Assembly (NCBI GenBank): GCA_037447655.1
Contig: JBBHKE010002640.1
Span: forward strand, 732,696 to 796,695
Source: Zygnema cylindricum
Lineage: Eukaryota > Streptophyta > Zygnematophyceae > Zygnematales > Zygnemataceae
Reading direction: 5' to 3'
DNA: 64,000 nucleotides
Shown one piece after another: positions 12,286 to 23,300 of this stretch. The stretch's first letter is position 1. Each line of letters starts with the position of its first letter. A program made the position numbers and the translations under genes. The notes under the pieces are model-generated. The model did no database searches, was not told where the DNA came from, and was given only the letters and a program-made list of their open reading frames with translations.

Positions 12286-13336
12286 TGTAGAAATAAATAG
12301 TTCCTTTTTATGTATTTTCTAGGTCTAAATTAAAATACAGAAAGAAGCCGAGGCAGTCTACCTCTCCAACTCCCACACTTGTCGCAGTCACTGGGAAGTT
12401 CGAGTGGAAGCTAGAGCCATGGCTGCCTATGCTATCCAGAGATTTACGAAAAATAGATTAGTTTATTTACCGGTTTATTTACTAAAAGGATTGGTGTCAG
12501 AACCAGGATTTAATCCTGGTACCTACGGAATGATAGATAGCCGGTAGTCGGTAGTCATAACCGTTAAGTCTAAATCCAACGATACATAGTATAGGGTTTG
12601 AAATTTATTTAAATATAATTACGTTAGATAAATCATTTAACTACAACTGTGTACGGGATACATAGATCCAATTATGTAAAAGTACAGATTAAAGGTACGG
12701 ACAAGGAACAAGTACCGCGCATTTGTTTCGATAGCGAAACGAATACCGCGCAGGTATTTATTACGGCTACGATTAAATATGCATTTAATCGGACGGCCGG
12801 AATGAATGCCGAGATCGCGGAGGAAGATTTCGGCGGTTTGTGGTCATCACCACACCGGATGACACATGGCAAAAAGACATTGGATCACGGCATCTCCGGG
12901 GATTAAGGGAGCGAATCTGGATATACCACGTGTCGACATTTTGGACATGTCGTACACTATTCGTACAGAAAGTACACCGGCAGCTGTACTTTTTCTGTAC
13001 GGAGGAGTAATATGATTGGTCCGCACATTAGTAGACAGAGTTTGTGAGAGAGATAGGCTTTAGGAAAAATTGGTAGATAGGACCCTCTCTCCTAGAGAGC
13101 TTCTGTACAAAAGGTCAACTTTGACCCTCCATAACTTACTGCTCAGGGGAGCAAATTCAGAGATTCTTTTTGCTATCGACTCAAAGGAGTCTTCCCTTCA
13201 CAGGGGTAAAGGTGGTTAAATTTTTTGTTTGCCAGGGTGGGAGTAATTCTTGCCGAAACTCAAAGGGGTCAGGGTTATCCTAGAGGCTTCTTGGAAGCTG
13301 TCCACTCTGAGGACTTATGGAGGTCTCAGAGTTTCA
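12286..13336 (+). repeat. 5' LTR of element A2
   Basis: It starts TGTAGAAATAAATAG and ends GAGTTTCA. Structural modules: T-arm-like hairpin CCAGGATTTAATCCTGG (12503-12519), GTAC-rich hairpin (12962-13001), GACTCAAAGGAGTC hairpin (13178-13191). The gag ATG is at 13317, twenty bases before the LTR end. Confidence 0.9.
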
Positions 13337-14458
13337 GGTAATGGGCCCACCCTCTATGGTACCATCTTTAATGGGACTGGATTCATATACTGGGAAAGTA
13401 TGATGACACACGCTCTATGCGAGAAAAGTTTTTGGGGGATAGTGAGTGGACGAGTGGGGTGTCCATCAAGTCTTGGAATCCCTCCAGGGTTTGAAAGAAG
13501 CGGATTCACAAAGAAAGCAGGTCCATCTTCAACGGAGGAGACAAAGGCAGGAGAGGTGGTGGACAAAGGAGAGGAGAAAGAGACAACCACACCAATAGCA
13601 ACTGGTTCAGCATTCATGTCACCTATTCCGAGGAACGAGGAGAATGATACTGAAACCTGGGACTTCAACAATATGGTGGAAAATCACTTCATCCTCCGCC
13701 ATCTTACTCAAGGACTTGCATGTCCTGATTTGCAGGTAGAAAGGGCATCCGATCTGTGGATGGCTCTCATAGAGATGTACCGAAGTGGTACGATTCAACA
13801 ACAACAGTTGGCTGATCAGAAAGTTAAGGAATATGTATACAAAGGGGGGAAGATGTTGGATTTTTGCAATGAGCTTGCTACACTCTTCATGGAGCTAGAG
13901 AGTGTGGGAAAAGATTTTAGTGAAAAAGAAAAGGTTAACTGTTTACTGATGAAGTTACCTGATGAGTTCGAGAACATAGTCAACCGTGTGCAGGACTTGC
14001 CGGACTCAAGGTGGATATGGAACTCAGTGGTAGGGATGATTCTTGTTAGGGAGAATACGATTGAGATCCAAAGGGGAGGAAAGAGTGGGCAAGCCTTGGC
14101 AGCTGGGACCGATTGGAGGAACAAGGATTCCCGAAGACCGGTCGAAAACTATGGGGGGAGGGAGCAAAAAAATCAGACTGACGAGTTCGGACCAAGGGCT
14201 CCTAAAGGTTTATGTCATTTTTGTAAGAAACCGGGGCACTATATGGCGGGGTGCACTAAGCTAACCGAGCTTCGGTTAAAGGAGGGGCAAAGCGGTGGAA
14301 CCCCGAGAGGAAAGAAAAAGGCCCTTGTGACACAGGTGCATGAGGCAGAATCCGAGGATGAGGACGATGAGCTCTTATTGGATGAGGGAGTTGGAGGCGA
14401 AAAACGAGGTCGAAATTCCACGAAGGTTGAAATGTGCTTATGGTGGATTGAAAGGTGA
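13317..14458 (+). pseudogene. Element A2 Gag
   Basis: Gag forms the virus-like particle and packages element RNA. The start is taken at ATG 13317 inside the LTR because the first codons (MEVSEF) read across the LTR end into VMGPPS, as in the other families. A one-base deletion about 30 bases after the primer-binding site, seen by comparison with element D, shifts the frame. The rest is open to 14458. Conserved parts are the N-terminal FNGTGFIYWESMM, a helical region ending in EIQRGGKS, and the zinc knuckle CHFCKKPGHYMAGC (CX2CX4HX4C), followed by an acidic stretch ESEDEDDELLLDEG. Copia Gag is normally fused to protease, but here the frame ends before it. Confidence 0.85.
13337..13351 (+). promoter_or_regulatory. 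Primer-binding site of element A2, internal tRNA-iMet type
   Basis: GGTAATGGGCCCACC directly after the LTR, 14 of 15 bases complementary to the plant initiator tRNA-Met anticodon arm. Confidence 0.8.
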
Positions 14459-16038
14459 AGCAGGCTCGATCATTCAGGTGCCTCCATGCACATGTGTAAG
14501 GATAAGCATCTGTTCACTAAGATAAGAAAGATTCCCACCGTAGAGATAGAGTACGGGGATGGGAGGATAGTCACTACTACTCTTGTAGGATCGGAAGATC
14601 TGAAAGTGTTAGTAGAAGGAAAGACATCCATAGTTACATTCTCCGATGTATTGTTTATTTCGGAGCTGAACAAAAACCTCATCTCTACATCTGTATTAGA
14701 TGATAAGGGTTTTTTTACTAGCACTAGGGAAAGAGTCTTTACTGCTAGTTTTGAGGAAGAGGTCTATTTCATTGCTGAGAAAGGTAGCCAACGGATGTTT
14801 TGGCTGATTTTAAGAAATGAAACAAAGAAACTTTATTATGCTGGTGTTCATGATATTATGATGTGGCTAAGAGGCTTGGGCATGTGAATCTAGATAAGTT
14901 AAGAGAGATGAAGAAGATGGGAGTGGTGGAAGGGATTCAGTTCAGTGAGAGTGATAATATAAGTGATTGTAGTGGATGTGCTCAAGGTAAAGCACACAGA
15001 TTACCCTTTCCCAAAACAGCCACTTATAAGGGAGAAAAAATTCTAGATTTAGTACACACAGATATTTGGGGACCGACTAAAGTGACCTCACCGGGGGGGA
15101 AGAGATTTATGATGACTATCACTGATGATTGGTCTCGGTATTCCAGGGTGTAATTTTTGAAAAACAAGGCAGAAGCTCAAGATTATTTTAGAGAATATAA
15201 AGCATGGAGCCAAAAACTCCATGAAACCCCAATCAAGAGATAAGGAGTGACAATGGTGGAGAGTATACTTCTAACCAGTTTGAGGATTTTATGAGGGAAG
15301 ATGGAGTCCAACACCAAAAGACAGTTCTAGAAAAACCCAGAACAGAATGAGGTAGCTGAAAGATTAAATAGGACACTAAGTGATAGTGCTAGAAGTATGT
15401 TGTCGGACAAGAAGATAGGAAAAAGGTTTTGGGTGGAAGCAATGAACTGTGCTAATTACCTCAAAAATAGAGTTCTTACTTCAGCTATAAAAGATCAAAC
15501 ACCTTATGAGAGATGGACAGGTCGGAAACCAGACATATCTCACTTAAAGGTTTTCGACAGTCAAGTATTCAGTCTACATACAGATCGGTCTAATTGGAAG
15601 CTAGATCCTAAAGGAAATCCGCGATACTTATTAGGATATGATGAGGATGTTAAAAGATATAGAGTCTATGATCTAAAGAGGGAAGATATAATCTTAGTGA
15701 AACATCTAGTAGTTATGGATGAAGGAAAGTCCGTGGATCTCTTCAAGTATACAAAGTCAGTAAAAATCAGATTTGAGTCAGAAAATTCCGATGACTTTGA
15801 ACTTCCTAATTATCCAGGTTTTAGAGAAGATGACATTCTTGTAGGTACAAATCAGACCGAAAATAACTCGGCGTCGGAAACTCCAGTGACAACTCTACCC
15901 GAAGTGGAAGACGTGGTGGAAACTTATTCGGAATCAAGGGACAGGGGAGAAGCCGAGATTGTTCGAAAGAACCCACGAGAACCATCTATTCCGCCCACAG
16001 ATTTTGAAGGGGGAAGGAGAAGTAGCAAAAGATTGTAG
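14459..16038 (+). pseudogene. Element A2 protease and integrase
   Basis: The protease core ends in HSGASMHM, so the catalytic Asp of DSG is replaced by His next to an Asp. Integrase follows with the zinc region (LGHVNLDKLREM, CSGCAQGKAH) and core (HTDIWGPTKV, TDDWSRYS). Breaks occur at 14880, 15153 and 15240-15390, the last covering the second Asp and the Glu motif. The integrase C-terminal region is open from 15397 (RFWVEAMNCANYLKNRV to SHLKVF). The linker before reverse transcriptase is acidic and carries the copia motif FEGGRRSSKRL. Confidence 0.85.
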
Positions 16039-16107
16039 GAAAAACATGTTAATAACAAGGTAACAAAACTATTTCATCAAGATAAACCTCAAACTTATGG
16101 GGAGGCG

Positions 16108-17672
16108 ATGACTTGCCCAGAAAGAAACCGGTGGAAGACAGCCATAAATGAGGAGATGGCCTCAATTATGGCAACTCATACTTGGGAGCTGGTGGACTGT
16201 CCACCTAACCGAAAACCAATCGGTTGTACATGGGTTTTCAAATTAAAACTGAACCCGGATAACACCATTGAGCGTTCCAAAGCCCGATTAGTGGCAAAAG
16301 GAATTACACAGAAAGAAAGAATTGACTATGAGGAAACCTTTGCCCCGGTGGTCAAATTTCCCTCCGTCCGCATACTTCTCAGTCTAGCAGCAGCAGAAGA
16401 CATGGAGGTGCACAAGATGGACATCAAGACAGCCTTTTTGCATGGAGTATTGGAAGAGGAGATCTTCATGCGATTACCCGAAAGATTTGTGGAGGAAGGA
16501 GAGGAGAGTAAGATATGCCGGCTGATTAGATCCCTTTACGGTTTGAAACAGGTGCATCGACAGTGGAATAAGAAACTTGATGAGTTTCTTACCGGTCTGG
16601 GATATATCCGGATCAGCTTAGATCACTCAATCTATGTTTTTGAAGATAAGGAAGGTATTATATTTATTGCAATTTATGTGATGATTTGCTTATTTTAAGT
16701 AAATCAATGGAAAAAATTAATATACTGAAAACCGATCTTAAGGGGAGATTTGAAATGAAAGATATGGGGGAAGCAAAATATATTTTGGGAATTCAAGTAG
16801 AAAGAGATTGAAAAACAAAGATTATAAGATTGACTCAAAAGGAAGCAATAGGGAACATGCTTGAAAAATTTCAAATGGATAAAACTAATAGTTGTACAAC
16901 TTTAATGGAGTTTAAGAATGGAAGTGAGGGGAGTGAGGAAGAAGGAGTCATAGTCTTAGACGAGGAATTATCTCCTGAAGTACAGAAGTTTATGCAGACT
17001 ATTCCTTACAAACAAGTAGTGGGAAGTCTAATCTATTTTATGAATTGTACCCGACCGGATTTAGGTGCAGCTGTAGGAGTGCTGAGTAGAAGTCTAAATG
17101 CTCCCACTAACAAGGATAGGGAGGCACCTAAGAGAGTCCTTATATATTTGATACGAACTAGGGATCTATGGTTCCATTTGGGTGGGGAGAATACTGACAT
17201 CACTACTTGGAGTGATGCCAGTTATGGTGATGCTCCGATGAGGAGATGTACTTCACGATATGTATTATATATGGGTGATGGGGCTTGCTGTTGGGGTAGC
17301 AAACGGCAAAAGGTTATTGCTCAGTCCACCATGGAGGCTGAGTATATGGCATCTTGCTCTGCTGTAAAAGAATTGATATGGGTCAAGTCTTTGCTTGGTG
17401 AGCTTGGTCACCTTAAGAGTGGTGTGCAGAAAATATATTTTGATAATCAGGCAGCAATCGCAATTTCTGCCAATCCTAAACATCATTTTAACTCAGCAAG
17501 ACACATGGACATTAGACTCAGCTTTGTTAGAGAGAAAGTAGATAGCAAAATAATCAGTTTAGAGTATTGACCAGATAGCGAGATGGTAGCAGATATGATG
17601 ACCAAACCTGTGCCTTCCCCTAAGCTATTTTTCTGCAAGGAGAAGTGTGGTCTACAATTAATGAGTGACTAG
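16108..17672 (+). pseudogene. Element A2 reverse transcriptase and RNase H
   Basis: Reverse transcriptase runs from CTWVFKLKLNPDNTIERS through the first catalytic Asp region (KMDIKTAFLHG). It breaks in the YVDD motif, where one base is missing at about 16680, so the catalytic Asp pair is out of frame. A stop lies near 16810. From 16830 the frame is open through RNase H (TWSDASYGD, TMEAEYMA) to a stop at 17568; the third RNase H Asp reads FDNQ. The purine tract ATAAGGGGAG precedes the LTR at 17686. Confidence 0.88.
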
Positions 17673-17685
17673 AAAATAAGGGGAG

Positions 17686-18747
17686 TGTAGAAATTAATGG
17701 TTCCTTTTTAAGTATTTTCTAGGTCTAAATTAAAATACAGAAAGAAGCCGAGGCCGTCTATCTCTAACTTCTCTCTCCAACTCCCACACTTGTCGTAGTC
17801 ACTGGGAAGTAGGAGTGGAAGCTAGAGCCATGGCTGCCTAGGCTATCCAGAGATTTACGGGAAATAGATTAGTTTATTAACCGGTTTATTTACTAAAAGG
17901 ATTGGTGGCAGAACTAGGATTTGATCATGGTAACTACGGAATGATAGATAGCCGGTAGCCGGTAGTCATAACCGTTAAATCTAAACCCAACAATACATAG
18001 TATAGGGTTTGAAATTTATTTAAATATAATTATGTTGGATAAATCATTTAACTACAACTGCGTACGGGATACATAGATTCAGTTAAGTAAAAGTACGGAT
18101 TAAAGGTACAGACAAGGAACAAGTAATGCGCATTTGTTTCGATAGCGAAACAAATATCGCGCATGTATTTATTACGGCTACGATTACATATGCATTTAAT
18201 CTGACGGCCGGAATGAATGCCGAGATCGCGGAAGAGGATTTTGGCGGTTTGTGGTCATCGCCACACCGGATGACACGTGACAAAAAGACATTGGATCGCG
18301 GCATCTCCGGGGATTAAGGGAGCAAATCCGGATATACCACGTGTCGACATTTTGGACATGTCGTACAATATTCGTACAGAAAGTACACCGGCGACTGTAC
18401 TTTTAATGTACGGAGGAGTAATATGATTGGTCCGTACATCAGTAGATAGAGTTTGTGAGAGAGATAGAACTTAGGAAAAATTGGTAGATAGGATCCTCTC
18501 TCCCAGAGAGCTTCTATACAAAAGGTCATCTTTGACCCTCCATAACTTACTGCTCAGGGGAGCAAATTCAGAGATTCTTTTTGCTATCGACTCAAAGAAG
18601 TCTTCCCTTCACAAGGGTGAAGGTGGTTAAATTTTTTGTTTGCCAGGGTGGGAGTAATTCTTGCTGAAACTCAAAGGGGTCAGGGTTATCCTAGAGGCTT
18701 CTTGGAAGCTGTCCACTTTGAGGACTTATGGAGGTCTCAAAGTTTCA
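17686..18747 (+). repeat. 3' LTR of element A2
   Basis: It starts TGTAGAAATTAATGG and ends AGTTTCA, and matches the 5' copy with scattered substitutions. The GTAC-rich hairpin is at 18373-18412 and the GACTC hairpin at 18589-18602 has one substitution. The flank after it is ATTTG. Confidence 0.9.
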
Positions 18748-20089
18748 ATTTGGCACGCTAATATCCTCTACTGTAAATAAGGTATTCGTAAAGAATTTGG
18801 CAAAGCATATTGTTTATCGTCACTATGACGTTTGCACTCCATGGTTTGTTAAAACGTAGTTACATAATAACGGCCTGTATTAAATCATTATTTGTACTTT
18901 TTAACTTAATAAAGTACAATTTTGCACAATCGGAGGTTGATCGTACTCCACATTTTTTAAAATGAACATATATTAGAGTTAAAAAAGCTTATTAAAATTT
19001 ATCTTAAATATAATAATGAAAATATTAGAATCATTTACACTATTTCATGTGGTAAAGTCGAAATTTCGAGCGCCCGAATTAGAGTAATTTACTGTAATTA
19101 TAATTCGCGGTAAAGTGTACTGTAACAGTAACAGCAGACCGAACTTGTTTGTAATGGGGTATTTAAGTGTTATGAATATAGAGTACTAAATTGGGTGGAC
19201 CTGCGCGAAAGAATCTTGCGATTTAGAGTCCTATTTAAAAAATATATAGCGATGGGTGTATTTAGGTGACAGTTAGGGGTCAAAATAATAGGTGGGTAAC
19301 ATTGAAACAAGTTAAGGGTCAAAGTAGTCGCGGAATTTAAGGCGTACGTCTATAAAGTACTAATAGTGGTATGGTACCTATTATGGTTCATTTCGTAAGA
19401 TTTTTAGTACGAAACATCATAATTCAAATTTGTAAGTTTTGTAGGTAGTTTCGCAAGTTAAATTCGCGATGCACGATCGTGCGAAGTCGCGTTTTGATTT
19501 GCCTGCACTTTTGCACGTATATGCTACGTAGTAAAATGTAGTGTTTGATTGGTTAGTAAATGTTACGTAGTTAGTGGGAGATTTCGCACGCTTTTGCATT
19601 GGTCAGTCCGAGTCCTTGCTAATCAATGATAGGCCCAGGTAAAAGCCTGTTCAACGGAGCTTTGACTCTGCCTTGGCGAGTCCAGGGCGATGATGGATAT
19701 ATAGTGAATTGTAAGACGAGAGTAGACATCTTTTCCTTTGGAAAAGTTTGTGGTAATTCCAACTGATCTTGGTCTTGAGCAATTATAACCAAATTGGAGC
19801 ATTGGCATTTTGGCATTGAAATCTCTTACAAACTAAGTATTGTTTTAGTTGTTAAGAGATAGAATTATTAAGAGTGGAGAGTAGAGGAAAACACTTTAAT
19901 AAGAAGGGTTGAGCCACGAGGGCAAGCGACCAAGCTAATGTAATGTGGACAGAAGCTTGTTCTAATTTAAAGTTTATCCTTATGTGAGTGTTTTCCAATG
20001 TGGATGTGTATTTTCCAATGTGTGGAATGTGTGGTTGAAATTGATTGAAGTAATAGGATTTTCTGAGATGTTAGAAATCCTATTACATA
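18748..20089. other. Unassigned DNA, probably including the 5' LTR of a gypsy-type element
   Basis: There is no supported gene. The right part lies just before a tRNA-Met primer-binding site at 20090 and ends TTACA (20087), as an LTR would. A TATA-like GGATATATAG is near 19695. I could not place the LTR start, and the left part (18748-19400) shows nothing recognisable. Confidence 0.45.
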
Positions 20090-20102
20090 TGGTATCAAAG
20101 CT
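20090..20102 (+). promoter_or_regulatory. Conventional tRNA-iMet primer-binding site
   Basis: TGGTATCAAAGC differs by one base from the common plant retrotransposon primer site TGGTATCAGAGC, complementary to the 3' end of initiator tRNA-Met. It lies 2 bp after a CA dinucleotide that could end an LTR. It marks the gypsy-type element and contrasts with the internal tRNA site used by the copia elements here. Confidence 0.7.
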
Positions 20103-20871
20103 TTGGTTAGAAACCAATGAGAAGTTTGCTCACTCGAATATCGACTGTTGTGACCGGTGAGGGTGCTCTAACCTGTGTCTGTAGAACCACAATGTGAAGT
20201 GGTAGGGGATTGGAGGGAAACTGAGTGATCACACTGCTAGCGGCCGCTGGTTAGATGTGGGGCGTGCTCAGGTCCTAAGGACTAAGGCGGGGTGGGTACT
20301 GTAGCCACCGGTGAAACTCACTCCAATTAACTAAAGGCCAAACAAACTTGCCTTCTCCTAGAAATGATTCATATGTAGAGGGAGGGCTTGAAGCCATGAA
20401 GGGTGACGATGTGAGGATTAGAGAAGAAAAGATTTTGATGTAGCGGGAAATGGGAAATTTGCTAATGGTGGAGAAGGAAAGTAGAGTACTTTACTTCTTA
20501 AAAAGCAAAGGAGTCCAGAAAATGACTTAAAACTTTTTAAACCCTAAATTGTTACCTTTGAGAACTTTTCAATTTTGTTGTTGGAAAATTAATGGTTGAA
20601 CCTTACCTTTAAGAGCTTTCATTTTCACCGTTGCAAAATTTGTGGGGAAATCCTTACCTTTTTGCATGAATGTTTGGGAAATTGAAGAATTGAATTTCCA
20701 CTAACCTACTTTCAATGTCTTATTGATTTCTCAGATTTTGATCTTTTTAAAAGGATTTGTTGAGGAGAAGAAGTCTTAGATTGGAGCAATCAGAGAACTT
20801 CAAACCTGCAGCAAATATCTTAGGGAAATTATATGTCATCTTTCTTTTACTCGATTTCATTTTTTGTGATA

Positions 20872-21300
20872 ATGGAAAATTCAGCAGGGAAAAGTGACAT
20901 GGAGAATGCTTTGAATGTTTTGAATAAAGGTAGTGTGAAATTGGTCAAAACATTTAATAATCATGTTGTTGCTGTGGATGAAACAATTTATGAGTTGAAA
21001 AGCGAATTGAATGATGTTAAAGAAAATAGAAATGTTTCAAATAAAAAATTAGATCAGATAATTAATTTATTTCACACCAGAAATGACGTTAAAGACCAAA
21101 AGGGTGAGAGTAGTAAGAGAAATGCCAGTTTTAGGGAAGATAATCACGATAGACCTAAGAAGATAAGGAATCTCAAATTGTCTATCTGTGAAGTACCATC
21201 ATTTGATAGTAAGTAGATTGATCAGTTAGATGCTTGGATTTTTCATATGGAGTATTATTTGGAATCTAGAAAAACTTGATCAGATGATTTACTTCTCTGT
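20872..21300 (+). pseudogene. Ty3/gypsy-type Gag N-terminal fragment
   Basis: The open stretch begins MENSAGKSDMENALNVLNKG, with a likely coiled-coil (VDETIYELKSELNDVKEN) and a basic region. It then shows the motif typical of plant gypsy Gag: LKLSICEVPSFDS, a stop at 21214, then LDAWIFHMEYYLES. A run without the stop would read into the Gag core, but element D begins at 21307 and cuts it off. An upstream in-frame ATG at 20833 is possible. Assignment rests on this motif and the primer site upstream. Confidence 0.6.
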
Positions 21301-21306
21301 TAGTCG

Positions 21307-22332
21307 TGTCAGAGGAAATTAAAGTTTCTAGAGTATTTTCTAGTTTAAATATGTTAGTATAAAATAAAGAAAAGGACGCGGCCACACTTCCTCTTCTCTC
21401 AGCCTGTACTCTACCTATAGTCACTTCCAAACAATAGAAGGTTTTGGTCCATAGGCAGCCTTAACAAAGGCAGTTGGTTTTAAGTAGGTTACTAAAAATA
21501 TACACGGCGGATCGAGATTTGATCCGACTCTGGTTCGTCAAGTTGAGGATAGCGGTCAGCTTTATCCTATAAGACTAGGACCAATGCTAAGTGATAGAGT
21601 ATGTGATAGATATATATATATTTATGGAGGATCAAATCCATTTAACTAAAACTGTATACGGCATGCATAGATACAGTTTTATGAAAGTACAAAGTACGAT
21701 TCTATTTTGAAACGGATACCACGCATTTTGTTTCGGCAATGAAACAAATGTTGCGCAAGTATTTATAACGGCTAAGATTGCGTCTCGCTGCAAATCCAAC
21801 GGCGCACATCATCGTTGAAATCCCGGAGTGGTCACTTTGGCGTTTTGTGACATGGCATGACCTGGAGCCACGTGGAGAGATGACATTCGGTCATGGGAAT
21901 TCCGAAGAATGAACGGACGAGTGAAAAGCAGACACATGTCCGCTTAATAGCCTTGTCGTACATAGGCCGTACAAAAGGTACACCGGTAGTAGTAATTTTT
22001 GGTACGGAACACTAATCTGATTGGTCCGTACTTCAGTGGATAAAAGTTATTAGAGGGAATCATGACTTAGAAAATTTTGGTAGGTAGTCACCTCTCCCTT
22101 TGAGAGTTTGTACAAATTGGCATTTTTCACAGCCTCATAACTTATCGGTTGGTTGGCCGTTTTCAGTGACTCTTTTTGCTACGGACTCACGGGAGTCCAC
22201 GCTGCATAGTGAAGGAGTCAAATTGTCATTTTGCCTTCATGGACAGCAATGGTTGTGGCTTCAAGTGGGTTAGTTAAATACTATCTAGAGGCTTCCTGTA
22301 TTCTGTGGTCCAATGGAGGACACAAAATTGCA
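21307..22332 (+). repeat. 5' LTR of element D
   Basis: It begins near TGTCAGAGGAAATTAAAG and ends AAATTGCA. It carries the T-arm-like hairpin (21508-21526), the GTAC-rich hairpin (21967-22007) and the GACTCACGGGAGTC hairpin (22184-22197). The gag ATG is at 22313, inside the LTR. Confidence 0.85.
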
Positions 22333-23300
22333 CGTTATGGGCCCACCCTCTAGGGTGCCCACCTTCAATGGATCTGGGTTCATTTATTGGGAAGCCATGA
22401 TGATGGGAGCTTTGTGCGAAAAACGATACTGGGGTATCGTTTGTCGATAAGTGAAACGTCCACCTTCGGGAACTCCACCAGGATTTGGAGGAGTAAGGTT
22501 TCCTACAGCAACGGCTGCCTTAGCGGAGGAGGCAAATGATGGGGACAGATGTGTGTCTGAAAAAGAGAAAGGGAAGTAGACACCCCTCACTCCTATTGCC
22601 ACTGTCCCAGAATTGGCGACCGTGATAACCGCGGAGTACGATACTCAATTGTGGGAGGATGTGAACATGGTTGCCAATAACTTCATTCTGAGGCACCTCA
22701 CTCAAGCTTTGGCCACTCCTCATCTTCACATTTACAAGGTGGAGGAGTTGTGGGTGAGTTTGGTGGAGATTTATAGGGCTAGAACTATTCAGGAGCTCTA
22801 GTTGGCTGAGCAAAAGATAGGGAGTTACACTTACAAAGGAGAAAAGATGATAGATTACTGTAATGATCTTTCTTGTTTCTATATAGAGATGGAAAGTGCC
22901 AAATGGACAGGTACAATGAAAATGAAAGTTAACACCCTTATCATGAAGTTACCAGATGAGAACAAGAACATAGTGTACCGAGTACAGGAAATGGCTGATA
23001 GTTCATGGAAATGGAACACAGTGGTCAAGATGATACTTGTGCAGGAAAACACAATGGAGATTAGGAGAGGAGGAAAGAGCATTCAAGCTCTAGCAGCAGG
23101 AGAGGACTGATGGGGGAAGGACCCGTAGAAACCGTACAAAGGGGAAAGAGATCATTCTGGAGGACCGAGGCCCCCAAAGGGTATTTTTCATTTTTGCAAA
23201 AAGTCGGGAAACTTCATCGTAGACTGTGTGAAGCTGTAGGAGCTGAGGCTCCAAAAGAACCGTGGAGGGGGTTCTTCCGGATGGAAGAAAAAGGCACTTG
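22313..23300 (+). pseudogene. Element D Gag
   Basis: Begins in the LTR (MEDTKL, then HVMGPPSRVPTFNGSGF across the primer site). Stops or frame changes lie at 22450, 22578, 22799 and 23108. Recognisable parts are FIYWEAMMMG, the helical core VNTLIMKLPDENKNIVYRVQ and the zinc knuckle region near 23190-23225, read in another frame as HFCKKSGNFIVDC. Confidence 0.85.
22333..22347 (+). promoter_or_regulatory. Primer-binding site of element D, internal tRNA-iMet type
   Basis: CGTTATGGGCCCACC directly after the LTR, 14 of 15 bases complementary to the plant initiator tRNA-Met anticodon arm. Confidence 0.8.

Larger units (their letters stand above)
12286..18747 (+). mobile_element. Ty1/copia element A2, full length
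   Basis: A complete 6.46-kb element with two LTRs (12286-13336 and 17686-18747), gag, protease, integrase, reverse transcriptase and RNase H in copia order. The flanks AATTG and ATTTG differ by one base and are a probable decayed 5-bp target duplication. The primer-binding site at 13337 is GGTAATGGGCCCACC, one mismatch from the complement of the plant initiator tRNA-Met anticodon arm. Multiple frameshifts make it non-autonomous. Confidence 0.92.
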
